Shown: positions 27,737 to 36,552 of the stretch, piece by piece
Layout of the letters: the number at the start of each line of letters is the position of its first letter
How positions within the stretch are numbered: the first letter of the stretch is position 1
DNA from: an uncultured Clostridia bacterium
GTDB taxonomy: Bacteria; Bacillota; Clostridia; TANB77; CAG-508
Direction: 5' to 3'
Length of the DNA stretch: 53,766 nucleotides
Assembly (NCBI GenBank): GCA_947630445.1
Contig: CANRHQ010000006.1
Coordinates: 1 to 53,766 of the forward strand
Position numbers and translations under genes: made by a program
Notes under the pieces: generated by a model
Seen by the model: only the letters and a program-made list of their open reading frames with translations
What the model was told of the DNA's origin: nothing
Database searches by the model: none

Positions 27737-27763
27737 TGTAACATTTTATATTTTCATCCGTAT
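27737..27763 (+). promoter_or_regulatory. ECF-type (autoregulatory) promoter
   Basis: TGTAAC (27737-27742), a 16-bp spacer and CGTA (27759-27762), the AAC-N16-CGT layout typical of ECF sigma promoters. It lies 23 bases before the ECF sigma gene's start codon. A TATAAT (27707-27712) lies upstream without a good -35 partner. Confidence 0.6.
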
Positions 27764-27785
27764 TAAGTGTAGAAAGGAGAAAAAT

Positions 27786-28346
27786 ATGGAACAAGCAATA
27801 AAAAAATATGACACTGAATTATATAAAGAATTCTTAAACGGAGATAAAGAAGCATTTAATGAAATAATAGAAAGATATAGAAAAAAACTAATTTATTTTA
27901 TTTTAAGATATGTAAAGAACTTAGATGTAGCAGAAGATATATCACAAGATACATTTGTGTATATGCTAGTAAATAAAAAGGACTATAATTTTAAATATAC
28001 ATTAAAAACATATATATATACAATAGCAAAATCTAAAGCAATTGATTATATAAATAAACATAAAAAAGAAGTTCTTTTAGATGAAAAATACTTTTACGAA
28101 TTAGAATCTGAAACAGAAATAGATCAAGACTTAATAAAGGAAGAAAATAGAAGAGAAATATTACAATCAATAAAGTTTTTAAAAATAGAATATCAAACAA
28201 TTATCTATTTAAAAGAATTTGAGGGTTTTAAATATAAAGAAATATCTATTATTTTAAATAAGACATTATCTCAAGTAAAAATTACATTATATAGAGCAAA
28301 AAGATCTTTAAAAAAAATAATGAAAAAGGAGGGATTTATATGTTAG
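27786..28346 (+). CDS. ECF-type RNA polymerase sigma factor
   Basis: 186 aa from ATG 27786 after GAAAGGAG. Region 2 (about 12-80): EFLNGDKEAFNEIIERYRKKL, YFILRYVKNLDVAEDISQDTF with the conserved DAED/DxAEDI-like core. Region 4 (about 125-180): YQTIIYLKEFEGFKYKEIS and LSQVKITLYRAKRSLKKIM, a helix-turn-helix. It reads the AAC/CGT promoter just upstream by inference. The next gene, a membrane protein overlapping by seven bases, is its likely anti-sigma factor. Confidence 0.93.
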   Translation: MEQAIKKYDTELYKEFLNGDKEAFNEIIERYRKKLIYFILRYVKNLDVAEDISQDTFVYMLVNKKDYNFKYTLKTYIYTIAKSKAIDYINKHKKEVLLDEKYFYELESETEIDQDLIKEENRREILQSIKFLKIEYQTIIYLKEFEGFKYKEISIILNKTLSQVKITLYRAKRSLKKIMKKEGFIC

Positions 28347-29381
28347 AAAGGAATGAGTATATAAATCAAGTATGGGAAAAGTATAACAACTGTTTACATA
28401 ATAATAAAATAAAAAAAGAATATAATAATAAAATTTTTAAAAATGTAAAAAGGAAATTAATTATAAAGAATATTATAGCAACAATTATAACTATTTTTTC
28501 TACTTTTGGAGTCGTATATGCGGGTATAACTGTATATAATAATTCTTTTATTTCAAAGAAAATAGATATAGATCTTATAGAACATTCAGAATTTAATGAT
28601 AATTTTAGTAACACTTATAGTCAGGATTTTACACTTTTAGATGGTATTTCCTATAAAAAAGTAATGTCATATGAAGAATATTTAAGATATTCAAAAATAA
28701 TGAATAATGCTTTAATTGAAATGAGTGAAGAAGATTTTGAAAAATATTTTTTAATAATTACTCATACTCGGTCGTTTTGATATGACAGGATTATATGTAT
28801 CTAATATTTATGCTGATGAAAGTACTATGTATATAGAATTGAGAGAATACACAGATATAAACGAATATGCAAAACATAATAACATGATGTCAATTAAAAT
28901 ACCTTTAGAATTAAATAGAGATATTATGAAGATAAGCAAGATACCAGAAATTCCTAACATGGCTTCAACATATGTATCTATTGAAGAATTACCAACAAAT
29001 TATAATAAAGAACAGGCTATTGCAGATAAATGCTTTGTAATAGAAGACTATAAAATTATATCTGATAATGTAAATCAGATGGATGAATTTATAAAGAAGA
29101 CACAAGAAAACATTAATGCATGTATTAGAATATATGATTATAATCAATATAATGGAAAAAGAATAATAGATATTGAATATAAAAATGGAAAATATATAAC
29201 AGCGATTTATAGAAATGGAATAGAAACAATATATAGTTTTTCAGGAAATAAAATAGAAATATCATATAATGAATATAGACAATGGTACAATATTGTAGTT
29301 ATTGATGAGAGAACATTAGAATTAGATGGAGAAACAGAGAAAAATAACCAATCACAAATATTAACATATTTTATTAAATAA
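28340..29381 (+). CDS. Probable ECF anti-sigma/membrane partner, with one +1 frameshift site
   Basis: After one +1 shift this is 346 aa; the span minus one base is exactly 347 codons. Residues 1-41 are cytoplasmic and basic. A helix follows at about 42-66 (NIIATIITIFSTFGVVYAGI), then a large extracytoplasmic domain. Topology and overlap with the sigma gene fit an anti-sigma factor, but no ZAS or DUF family is certain. The zero frame ends three codons into the break at CGG 28769-28771. Skipping the C joins LIITHT to GRFDMTGLYVSNIYADES as one beta-rich domain. Unshifted product (145 aa) would keep the sigma-binding tail and helix but lose most of the sensor domain. Confidence 0.75.
28766..28774 (+). 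other. Inferred +1 recoding site 4 (ACT CGG TCG)
   Basis: The zero frame reads ACT CGG TCG TTT TGA. Skipping the C gives ACT GGT CGT TTT GAT ATG, opening the 199-codon downstream frame. It has the same C-before-GGN structure as the three minus-strand sites. It lacks a recognised family alignment, so it depends on the pattern and on the continuous domain. Confidence 0.65.
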
Positions 29382-29406
29382 TATACTTACATTTATTATA
29401 GAACCG

Positions 29407-29437
29407 AAAAGAAATATGATTTTCATATTTCTTTTTT
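29407..29437. terminator. Bidirectional terminator between ECF partner gene and tsaE
   Basis: A 12-bp stem (29408-29419 with 29423-29434) followed by T residues on the plus strand. It overlaps the tsaE stop codon. Confidence 0.7.
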
Positions 29438-29869
29438 GGTTTCAGGAATATTAACATGAATATATCTAATATTATCATCTAAATTATCACGTTCAAAGGT
29501 AATTTGTATGTAATCATTAGGAAGAGCTTCTTTAATTAATTCACCCCATTCAATCAAACTTATACCAGAAGAAAAATATTCATCTCCACCAATTGCATAA
29601 AATTCATTAACATCTTCTAAACGATAAACATCAAAATGATAAATAGTTATATCTTTATTTTTATATTCATTAACAATAGTAAAAGTAGGGCTAGAAATTT
29701 CATTATCTAAACCAAAATATTTTAAAAAGCCCTCAGTAAATTTAGTTTTACCAGAACCTAAATCACCTGTTAAAACTATTACATCTCCAATATTTAATTT
29801 ACTTGCTAAATTATAAGCGAAATTTTTTGTTTCAGCTTCACTATGTGAAGTAAATGTATAATTTTCCAT
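29423..29869 (-). CDS. tsaE: tRNA t6A biosynthesis ATPase TsaE
   Basis: 148 aa from ATG 29869 (AGGTG seven bases upstream). P-loop GDLGSGKTKFTEGFLK at about 35-50, SSPTFTIVNEY switch, YHFDVYRL and LIEWGELI are TsaE hallmarks. It energises the TsaB-TsaD complex that transfers threonylcarbamoyl from Sua5's product to A37 of tRNA. Together with sua5 at the left end, two t6A genes are in this window. tsaB and tsaD are not here. Confidence 0.95.
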   Translation of the reverse strand: MENYTFTSHSEAETKNFAYNLASKLNIGDVIVLTGDLGSGKTKFTEGFLKYFGLDNEISSPTFTIVNEYKNKDITIYHFDVYRLEDVNEFYAIGGDEYFSSGISLIEWGELIKEALPNDYIQITFERDNLDDNIRYIHVNIPETKKEI

Positions 29870-29920
29870 AATATTCACCTACATAGTATTTTAAACGAAA
29901 AACTAGAATTTGTAAAGATA

Positions 29921-30127
29921 TTATGATTTGTTTTGCACGCCACACATTTTTTCATATTCTTTACATTTAATTTTATAGTCCATTTGCATACATAAATATT
30001 TGTAATATGAATATGCTTGTTCATATTGCATTATAGGATTAAACATAGGATCTTTATACATATCATTTAATCCATTATCCATTCCATCAAATTGAGAAAA
30101 TGGTGTAAAATCTGCATTTCTTTCCAT
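29921..30127 (-). CDS. Small Met/Tyr-rich protein
   Basis: 68 aa from ATG 30127 after AGGAGG. The sequence is rich in Met, Tyr, Asp and Phe (MERNADFTPFSQFDGMDNG, YEQAYSYYKYLCMQMDYKI) with Cys in CKEYEKMC. The style resembles small spore-coat or envelope-associated proteins of Clostridia, but no family is recognised. No signal peptide. Confidence 0.65.
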   Translation of the reverse strand: MERNADFTPFSQFDGMDNGLNDMYKDPMFNPIMQYEQAYSYYKYLCMQMDYKIKCKEYEKMCGVQNKS

Positions 30128-30204
30128 AAAATTCAACCTCCTATTATATTTTATTAAGTAATATTAAAATTATAACAATATATTGACTAATAATTATAAT
30201 AGCA

Positions 30205-30232
30205 TTGCAAAAAAACAAAAAAATGATATAAT
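30205..30232 (+). promoter_or_regulatory. Promoter of fabH
   Basis: TTGCAA (30205-30210), 16 bp, TATAAT (30227-30232) with an extended TGA before it. I saw no clear FapR or FabT operator palindrome around it. Confidence 0.7.
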
Positions 30233-30265
30233 GTAAACACATTAGAGTTGAGGAGAAAAATACTT

Positions 30266-31183
30266 ATGAGGATAATATCAAATAGTAGCTATTTACCAAC
30301 AAAAAGAGTAACAAACAAAGAATTAGCAAAAAAATTTGGCGTAGATGAAGAATATATAAAAAAGAGAACAGGTATAGAAATAAGATATTATGCAGAAGAT
30401 GAAAAAATAGAAGAAATGGCAATAAAAGCAGTACAAAAATTAATAATTAAATCAAAAATAAATGTACAAGAAATAGATATGATTATAGTTGCAACTACAA
30501 GCACAAATAAATTAATGCCAGGTATATCAAATTATATACAAAAAGAATTAAAAATAAAAAAATGTATAAGTTTAGATATATTAGCAGGATGTAATGGATA
30601 TATAAATGCTGTAGACATTGCACAAATGTATATGAATTGTGGAAAAGTAGATAAAGTAATTGTAGTAGGTGTAGATATTTTATCAAAATATACAGATACA
30701 AGTGATATAGGAACTGCAATTGTATTAGCTGATGGAGCGGGAGCTACATTATTAGAAAAAGGAGAAGATAACTATTATTTTTCAAACATTGAATCTATAC
30801 CAGATCAAAATAATATTTTAAAATGTACCACAACTACCAAAATACAAATGGATGGAATATCAATATATAAATATGCTGTTACAGAAACAATAAAAAATAT
30901 TGAAGAATTGTTAAAACAATCTGGTGAGAAATTAGAAAATATAAAGTATATCTTACCACATCAATCAAACTTAAAAATTATGTTAGCAATAGCAAATAGG
31001 TTAGAATTAGAAACGAAAAAAATGTACATTAATATAGAAAAAAATGGCAACACATTTTGTGCAAGTATACCAATTGCATTAGAAGAAATGCAAGAAAAAA
31101 AGTTACTAAATAAAGGAGATAAGATAATTTTATTAGGATATGGTGGAGGATTAAATACTGGTTCAATCTTAATTAAAATATAA
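30266..31183 (+). CDS. fabH: Beta-ketoacyl-ACP synthase III
   Basis: 305 aa from ATG 30266 (TGAGGAG site). Condenses acetyl-CoA or another primer with malonyl-ACP to start fatty acid synthesis. Catalytic triad: C109 in LAGCNGY, His in LPHQSNLKIM and Asn in NGNTFCASIP. The last is NTxxAS-like with Phe-Cys, so primer preference might differ. N-terminal SSYLPTKRVTNKELA and KRTGIEIRYYA are typical. First gene of the fab cluster. Confidence 0.95.
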   Translation: MRIISNSSYLPTKRVTNKELAKKFGVDEEYIKKRTGIEIRYYAEDEKIEEMAIKAVQKLIIKSKINVQEIDMIIVATTSTNKLMPGISNYIQKELKIKKCISLDILAGCNGYINAVDIAQMYMNCGKVDKVIVVGVDILSKYTDTSDIGTAIVLADGAGATLLEKGEDNYYFSNIESIPDQNNILKCTTTTKIQMDGISIYKYAVTETIKNIEELLKQSGEKLENIKYILPHQSNLKIMLAIANRLELETKKMYINIEKNGNTFCASIPIALEEMQEKKLLNKGDKIILLGYGGGLNTGSILIKI

Positions 31184-31197
31184 AAATTGGAGGAAAA

Positions 31198-32265
31198 ATG
31201 GAAAAAAAGAAATCAATTGAATTTAATTTTGTTACATTTCTTATTTTGATAATAATATTATTAGTTGTTGTATTTATGGTTGCAAGAAATACAAGCAGTT
31301 CACCTAAAATAGAAGAAAATACAGAAGATAATATTGTAAAAGAACAAGAAGAAAATAAACCTGAAAAATTATATGCTAATAATGTAATAATGATAGATGA
31401 AAATAAACTTACAGAAAATTGGAATATAGTAGAACAAGGATATGGAAGTATAATATTTTTCATTCAAGGAATAAAAAATGAAAATGAAGATGGAACAACT
31501 AGTGATATAAAGATTAATTTTTATATGGAAAAAAGTGAAATGACTGATGAAGATTTAAAAAAGCAAATGTTAGAACATTCAATATATTCAAAAATTGAAT
31601 ATACTAAAATACAAGAGATTAATAAAATTCAATGGATGGAATTTGAATGTGAAAATAAAGGTATAAAAGCAAAAATATTAGCCAAAATGAAAGATGGATA
31701 TATGTATGCAATTGAAATATGTGGAGAAGACAATTTATATAATCAATATTACAATGAAGCAATGAAAATTGCTATGTCTACCAAAATAGCTGAAAAAATA
31801 CCACAAGATTTAGCAGAACAAACTATTTATAAATATGATAATGTTACCAAAATAAAACAAGGAGGAACACAATATTTATTAAATAGCTTAAATTTACCAG
31901 TAACAGTAGAACAGACTGATGAAAATTCTACTTTACCAGAAGAATATAAAGACTATAAATGGACAGGAATAAAATATAGTGATTTTGAAAATGAAATGTG
32001 TAAATATATGACAAAAGAAATATTAAAAGAAAAATTTAGCGAATTTATAGAAAATAAAGGTGTTTTATTTATTAAAGATGTTAAAGGAAACCAAAAAGAT
32101 TTTATGATAGATGGAGTAAATCCTAAAGAAATAAAAGGAACAGAAACAACATATGAAATTGTAAAAAAAGATATGAATACATTTATAACATTAACTCAAG
32201 AACTAACTTTAAAATATGAAGATGGAAAATGTGTTGTATCAAAAGATGAAAACGAAGATTTTTAA
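31198..32265 (+). CDS. Membrane-anchored protein of unknown function in the fab cluster
   Basis: 355 aa. A single N-terminal helix at about 10-32 (FVTFLILIIILLVVVFMVA) is followed by an acidic linker and an extracytoplasmic domain. The domain contains ITFFIQGI-like strands, MLEHSIYSKIEYTKIQEIN and LKEKFSEFIENKG. No lipobox, no known domain. It follows fabH by 14 bases and ends in a terminator. It occupies the place where acpP often lies in clostridial fab operons, but is not an acyl carrier protein. Confidence 0.7.
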   Translation: MEKKKSIEFNFVTFLILIIILLVVVFMVARNTSSSPKIEENTEDNIVKEQEENKPEKLYANNVIMIDENKLTENWNIVEQGYGSIIFFIQGIKNENEDGTTSDIKINFYMEKSEMTDEDLKKQMLEHSIYSKIEYTKIQEINKIQWMEFECENKGIKAKILAKMKDGYMYAIEICGEDNLYNQYYNEAMKIAMSTKIAEKIPQDLAEQTIYKYDNVTKIKQGGTQYLLNSLNLPVTVEQTDENSTLPEEYKDYKWTGIKYSDFENEMCKYMTKEILKEKFSEFIENKGVLFIKDVKGNQKDFMIDGVNPKEIKGTETTYEIVKKDMNTFITLTQELTLKYEDGKCVVSKDENEDF

Positions 32266-32279
32266 CCTTCGTTTTTTTT
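32251..32279 (+). terminator. Terminator overlapping the end of the 355-aa gene
   Basis: AACGAAG (32251-32257) pairs with CTTCGTT (32267-32273), then T8. It divides fabH-x from fabD onward. Only a weak promoter-like TATAAT (32305-32310) precedes fabD. Confidence 0.75.
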
Positions 32280-32366
32280 GTGTAATATTAATCTGACCAT
32301 TCATTATAATAGAAAAAATAAAAAAGTTGATGTATAAATATTAGGATAAAAGAAAGGAAGATATAA

Positions 32367-33302
32367 ATGAAAACAGCATTTTTGTTTCCCGGTCAAGGTG
32401 CACAAACAATAGGAATGGGAAAAGACATATATGAAAAATATGAAGATGCAAAAGAAATATATGAAAAAGTTGAACAAATAACGGGAATAAATATAAAGGA
32501 ATTGTGTTTTAATGGACCAGAAGAAGAACTCATGAAAACAGAAAACACTCAAATAGCAATATTAACAACTAGTTTAGCAATATTAAATATATTACAAAAA
32601 AAAGAAATAAAAGCAGAATATGCAGTGGGATTAAGTTTAGGAGAATATGCAGCACTAATATATGGAGGTTATTTATCTTTTGAAAATGGCATAAAGTTAA
32701 TACAAAAAAGAGGATATTATATGGGTAACTATTTACCAAACGAAGAATATTCAATGGCTGCAATAATTGGATTAGAAAGTAAAAAAATAGAAGAAATTTG
32801 TAATAAAATACGAAAAAAAGGAAAATTTGTTATTCCAGCTAATTATAATTGTAATGTTCAAACTGCTATATCAGGTATAACAGAAGCTGTGGATATTGCA
32901 ATAGAAGAATTAAAAAAAGCTGGAGCAAGAAAAATAGTGAAATTAAAAACAAGTGGACCATTTCATACAGAAAAATTACAAAAAGCAAGTGAATTATTTT
33001 CAACAGAATTGAAAAAAGTAAGTTTCCAAAAAGGCAATGGAGTAAAAGTTATAAAAAACATAGATGGAATGCCATATACAAAAAATGATGATTTACAAGA
33101 AATATTATCAAAACATATTATAAATCCAGTAAGATTTGATAAAACAATAGAATTTATGAAAGAACAGGGAGTAACGAGATTTATTGAAATAGGTCCAGGA
33201 AAGGCTTTGACAGGATTTATAAAAAAAGATTATCCTGAAGCAGAATTATATAATATTAATAATTTAGAAAATTTAGAAAATTTTATTAATAAAGGAGTAT
33301 AA
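32367..33302 (+). CDS. fabD: Malonyl-CoA:ACP transacylase
   Basis: 311 aa. Loads malonyl groups on acyl carrier protein. FLFPGQGAQTIGMGKD, the nucleophile motif GLSLGEYAAL, and TSGPFHTEKL with the catalytic His are clear. Start after AAAGGAAG. One base separates its stop from fabG's start, so the two are translated together. Confidence 0.96.
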   Translation: MKTAFLFPGQGAQTIGMGKDIYEKYEDAKEIYEKVEQITGINIKELCFNGPEEELMKTENTQIAILTTSLAILNILQKKEIKAEYAVGLSLGEYAALIYGGYLSFENGIKLIQKRGYYMGNYLPNEEYSMAAIIGLESKKIEEICNKIRKKGKFVIPANYNCNVQTAISGITEAVDIAIEELKKAGARKIVKLKTSGPFHTEKLQKASELFSTELKKVSFQKGNGVKVIKNIDGMPYTKNDDLQEILSKHIINPVRFDKTIEFMKEQGVTRFIEIGPGKALTGFIKKDYPEAELYNINNLENLENFINKGV

Positions 33303-33303
33303 A

Positions 33304-34044
33304 ATGGAAGATAAACAAGTAGTTTTAGTAACAGGTGGTTCAAGAGGTATAGGAAAAGCAATAGCTTTAAAATATGCACAAAATGGATATAATGTTGTAA
33401 TTAATTATGTTTCAGATAATACAGATGAAAAAGCAATAGAAGAAGAATTTAAAAATATAGGAGTAGAAGTTTTATTATTAAAAGCAGATGTGTCTAAAGA
33501 AGAACAAGTAGAAAAACTAGTAAAAAAAGTAATAGAAAAGTTTGGAAAAATAGATGTATTAGTAAATAATGCGGGGATCACAAAAGATACATTGTTAATG
33601 AGAATGAAAGAAGAAGATTTTGATAGGGTAATAGAAATCAATTTAAAAGGAACATTTTTGGTTACAAAAGCAGTTGTACCTTATATGATGAAAAAGAAAA
33701 ATGGAAGAATTATAAATTTATCATCAGTTGTAGGGGTAACAGGAAATGCAGGACAATGTAATTATTCAGCTTCAAAAGCAGGAATAATTGGATTTACTAA
33801 AAGTGTTGCAAAAGAGTTAGCATCAAGAAATATTAGAGCAAATGCAGTAGCACCAGGTTTTATAGATACAGATATGACAAGTATATTATCTGATGAAGTA
33901 AAAAATAGTATAAATGCACAAATACCAATGAAAAGAATGGGAAGTGCACAAGAAATAGCAAATGTAGTTTACTTTTTAGGAAATGAAGAAAGTTCATATA
34001 TTACTGGTCAAGTTATTAACATAGATGGTGGAATGGTAATGTAA
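33304..34044 (+). CDS. fabG: 3-oxoacyl-ACP reductase
   Basis: 246-aa short-chain dehydrogenase using NADPH. TGGSRGIGKAIAL is the cofactor glycine motif; LVNNAGITKDTLLMRM, NLSSVVG Ser and YSASKAGIIGF with Tyr and Lys complete the active site. C-terminal SSYITGQVINIDGGMVM is typical. Second reductive-cycle enzyme in the operon. Confidence 0.97.
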   Translation: MEDKQVVLVTGGSRGIGKAIALKYAQNGYNVVINYVSDNTDEKAIEEEFKNIGVEVLLLKADVSKEEQVEKLVKKVIEKFGKIDVLVNNAGITKDTLLMRMKEEDFDRVIEINLKGTFLVTKAVVPYMMKKKNGRIINLSSVVGVTGNAGQCNYSASKAGIIGFTKSVAKELASRNIRANAVAPGFIDTDMTSILSDEVKNSINAQIPMKRMGSAQEIANVVYFLGNEESSYITGQVINIDGGMVM

Positions 34045-34062
34045 TAAGAAAGGAAGACTAAA

Positions 34063-35301
34063 GTGGAAAGAAGAGTTGTAATTACAGGTTTAGGAGCTAT
34101 AACTCCAATAGGAAATAATGTAGAAGATTTTTGGAATGGGATAAAACAAGGTAAATGTGGGATTGAAGAGATAAAATCCTTTGACATAACAAATTTTAAA
34201 GTAAAATTAGCAGGAGAAGTGAAAGGCTATATACCAGAAGAACATTTTGAGAGAAAAGAAACTAAAAGATTAGATAGATTTTCACAATTTGCAATTGTAG
34301 CTGCAAGAGAAGCATGGAAAGATAGTGGATTAAAAAAAGAAAATGAAGATATGGAGAGAGTTGGAGTAATTGTTGGTTCTGGCATAGGTGGATTAGAAAC
34401 AATAGAAAAAGAAAATACAAATATGATCCAAAAAGGACCAGATAGAGTATCTCCAATGTATATACCTATGGCAATAGGAAATATGGCAACTGGAAATGTT
34501 TCTATAGAACTTGGAGCAAAAGGTGAATCAATTTCTATGGTAACAGCATGTGCTAGTGGAACACATTGTATAGGAGAAAGTTTTAGAATGATAAAACATG
34601 GTTATCAAGACATTGTAATAGCAGGCGGAACAGAAGCATCTGTAACACCATCAGGTATAGCAGGATTTACAAATATAAAGGCATTAACAACTGTAACAGA
34701 CAAAAATAGAGCAAGTATTCCATTTGACAAAGAAAGAAGCGGATTTGTAATGGGAGAAGGTGCTGGAATAGTAATTTTAGAAGAATTAGAACATGCAAAA
34801 AAAAGAGGAGCAAAAATTTATGCAGAAATAGTTGGCTATGGTGCAACTTCTGATGCTTATCATATAACTTCACCAGCCCCAGGAGGAGAAGGTGGAGCAA
34901 GAGCCATGAAAGTTGCAATGCAAGAAGCAGGAGTAACTCCAGAAAAAATTACATATATAAATGCACATGGAACTTCAACACGTTTAAACGATTCATGTGA
35001 AACTTCAGCAATAAAACTAGCATTTGGAGATTATGCTAAAAAAGTAATGGTAAGTTCAACAAAAGGAAATACAGGACATTTATTAGGTGCAGCAGGAGGA
35101 ATAGAAACTGTAATTTGTGCTAAATCAGTACATGATGATTTTGTACCACCAACAATAAATTATAAAATAGCAGATGAAGAATGTGATTTAGATATTGTTC
35201 CTAATAAAGGAAGGAATGTAAGAGTAGAATATGCAATGTCTAATTCATTAGGTTTTGGAGGACATAATAGTTCAATATTATTAAAAAAATATGAAAAATA
35301 A
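34063..35301 (+). CDS. fabF: Beta-ketoacyl-ACP synthase II
   Basis: 412 aa from GTG 34063 (AAAGGAAG site). Elongation condensing enzyme. Cys in VTACASGTHCIGE, His in NAHGTSTRLND and KGNTGHLLGAAG form the active site; FGGHNSSILLKK ends the protein. Normal length. The stop is only 20 bases from the stop of the converging 97-aa gene on the other strand. Confidence 0.97.
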   Translation: MERRVVITGLGAITPIGNNVEDFWNGIKQGKCGIEEIKSFDITNFKVKLAGEVKGYIPEEHFERKETKRLDRFSQFAIVAAREAWKDSGLKKENEDMERVGVIVGSGIGGLETIEKENTNMIQKGPDRVSPMYIPMAIGNMATGNVSIELGAKGESISMVTACASGTHCIGESFRMIKHGYQDIVIAGGTEASVTPSGIAGFTNIKALTTVTDKNRASIPFDKERSGFVMGEGAGIVILEELEHAKKRGAKIYAEIVGYGATSDAYHITSPAPGGEGGARAMKVAMQEAGVTPEKITYINAHGTSTRLNDSCETSAIKLAFGDYAKKVMVSSTKGNTGHLLGAAGGIETVICAKSVHDDFVPPTINYKIADEECDLDIVPNKGRNVRVEYAMSNSLGFGGHNSSILLKKYEK

Positions 35302-35323
35302 AAAGAAAAGCCGCAAAGCGGCT
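35300..35323 (-). terminator. Terminator of the minus-strand 97-aa gene
   Basis: AGCCGC and GCGGCT (35323-35318 with 35314-35309) form a GC stem followed on the minus strand by TTTTCTTTTT. It overlaps the stop codon of the 97-aa gene. Confidence 0.8.
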
Positions 35324-35615
35324 AATCTACAGTACGAAGTATCCTAAAATAAATGTTATGAGGATAATAATAAGAATCAATCCATACATAACTTTTAGGA
35401 AATCCTATATCAGACAAAACATTTTTTACATAAGTTAAAGTTTTATCTGAATCAGAGTTAAAAATGTTTTTTCCTATACTGATTGGCACATCACATGGAA
35501 ATTCTTCAAGAGAAGAGATTTTATCCAAAATAGCAATCTTTATAGGATCTACATTTTCGGTTACATATTGTTGCCGTAACTCTATGTACTGTTTCCTAAA
35601 TTCTTGAATGTTCAT
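35322..35615 (-). CDS. 97-aa orphan gene inserted antisense in the fab operon
   Basis: ATG 35615 follows a perfect AGGAGGTG. The product has a helical start (MNIQEFRKQYIELRQQYVTE), a central VPISIGKN strand and Tyr-rich YVWIDSYYYPHNIYF. No family recognised, no signal peptide. Own promoter and terminator. It contains an in-frame CGG at codon 14 (IEL-R-QQ) that must be read as sense, unlike native genes. Codons such as ACC, CGG and GGC suggest recent import. Confidence 0.65.
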   Translation of the reverse strand: MNIQEFRKQYIELRQQYVTENVDPIKIAILDKISSLEEFPCDVPISIGKNIFNSDSDKTLTYVKNVLSDIGFPKSYVWIDSYYYPHNIYFRILRTVD

Positions 35616-35644
35616 ATGAACACCTCCTGAATTTTAATGAAATA

Positions 35645-35673
35645 ATTATATCATAATCATTAGTAAAAGTAAA
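35645..35673 (-). promoter_or_regulatory. Promoter of the 97-aa gene
   Basis: Minus-strand TTTACT (35673-35668), 17 bp, TATAAT (35650-35645). It lies immediately upstream of, and divergent from, the accB ribosome site. Confidence 0.65.
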
Positions 35674-35685
35674 GGAAGGATAATT

Positions 35686-36114
35686 ATGGAATATGATGAA
35701 ATTAAAAAACTAATACAGGATATGGAAAATTCTAATTTAGAATCTTTAGAGATAGAATTACCGAGTGGATTGAAATTAAAAATGGATAAAGGACAAAAAA
35801 ATATAAATGAAATAACTACAGAGCCTGTTTTAAATGAAGAAACACCATCTATAAAAACAAGTACGACAGAAACTATAGATTATAAAGAAATAAAAGCACC
35901 AATGGTTGGAACATTTTACTCAAGTTCATCTCCAGATTCAGAACCATTTGTAAAAGTTGGAGATAAAGTAAAAAAAGGTCAAGTTGTTTGTATAGTTGAA
36001 GCAATGAAATTAATGAATGAAATCGAATCAGAATATGATGGAGAGATTGTAGAAGTTTGTACAAAGAATGATAAGATGGTTGAATATGGAGAAACATTAT
36101 TTAAAATAAAATAA
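35686..36114 (+). CDS. accB: Biotin carboxyl carrier protein of acetyl-CoA carboxylase
   Basis: 142 aa. Carries carboxybiotin between AccC and AccA/AccD. The biotin site is K108 in VEAMKLMNE. The thumb-bearing C-terminal domain begins at [21 protein letters not shown] charged N-terminal helix and a Thr-rich linker precede it. AAGGAAGG site. fabZ follows 15 bases later. Confidence 0.97.
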   Translation: MEYDEIKKLIQDMENSNLESLEIELPSGLKLKMDKGQKNINEITTEPVLNEETPSIKTSTTETIDYKEIKAPMVGTFYSSSSPDSEPFVKVGDKVKKGQVVCIVEAMKLMNEIESEYDGEIVEVCTKNDKMVEYGETLFKIK

Positions 36115-36129
36115 AAAGGAAGTAATAAA

Positions 36130-36552
36130 ATGTTAGGAAAAAATGAAATTAAACAAATAATTCCACAAAGAGAACCATTTTTAATGATAGATAAAGTAGA
36201 AGAATATGTTCCAGGGGAAAGTGCAATAGCATATAAAAATGTAGATATAAATGAATGGTATTTTAAAGGACACTTTCCAGGAAATCCTGTTATGCCAGGG
36301 GTTCTTATAATAGAAAGTTTAGCACAAACAGGAGCTGTAGCTATTTTATCTATGGAAGAAAATAAAGGAAAAAATGTTTTGTTTGGTGGTATTGATAAAA
36401 TGAGATTTAGAAAAATAGCTGTTCCAGGAGATAAACTAAAATTGGAAGTAAAGATAATAAAAAGAAAAGGACCAATGGGAATAGGAGAAGCAATAGCAAC
36501 AGTAGAAGATAAAGTTGTTGCTAAAGGAGAATTAAAATTTGCGATTGTATAA
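36130..36552 (+). CDS. fabZ: 3-hydroxyacyl-ACP dehydratase
   Basis: 140-aa hot-dog dehydratase. Catalytic H48 in FKGHFPGNPVMPGV and E62 in IIESLAQTGAV. IIPQREPFLMIDKV is the usual N-terminal motif. It removes water from 3-hydroxyacyl-ACP before the enoyl reduction by FabI. Followed by a second antisense cassette. Confidence 0.97.
   Translation: MLGKNEIKQIIPQREPFLMIDKVEEYVPGESAIAYKNVDINEWYFKGHFPGNPVMPGVLIIESLAQTGAVAILSMEENKGKNVLFGGIDKMRFRKIAVPGDKLKLEVKIIKRKGPMGIGEAIATVEDKVVAKGELKFAIV

Noticed and set aside
945..28780. CGG reassigned to another amino acid or to stop
   Set aside because: A change of meaning keeps the frame. At all four sites the frame itself must move by one base, so simple reassignment cannot explain them.
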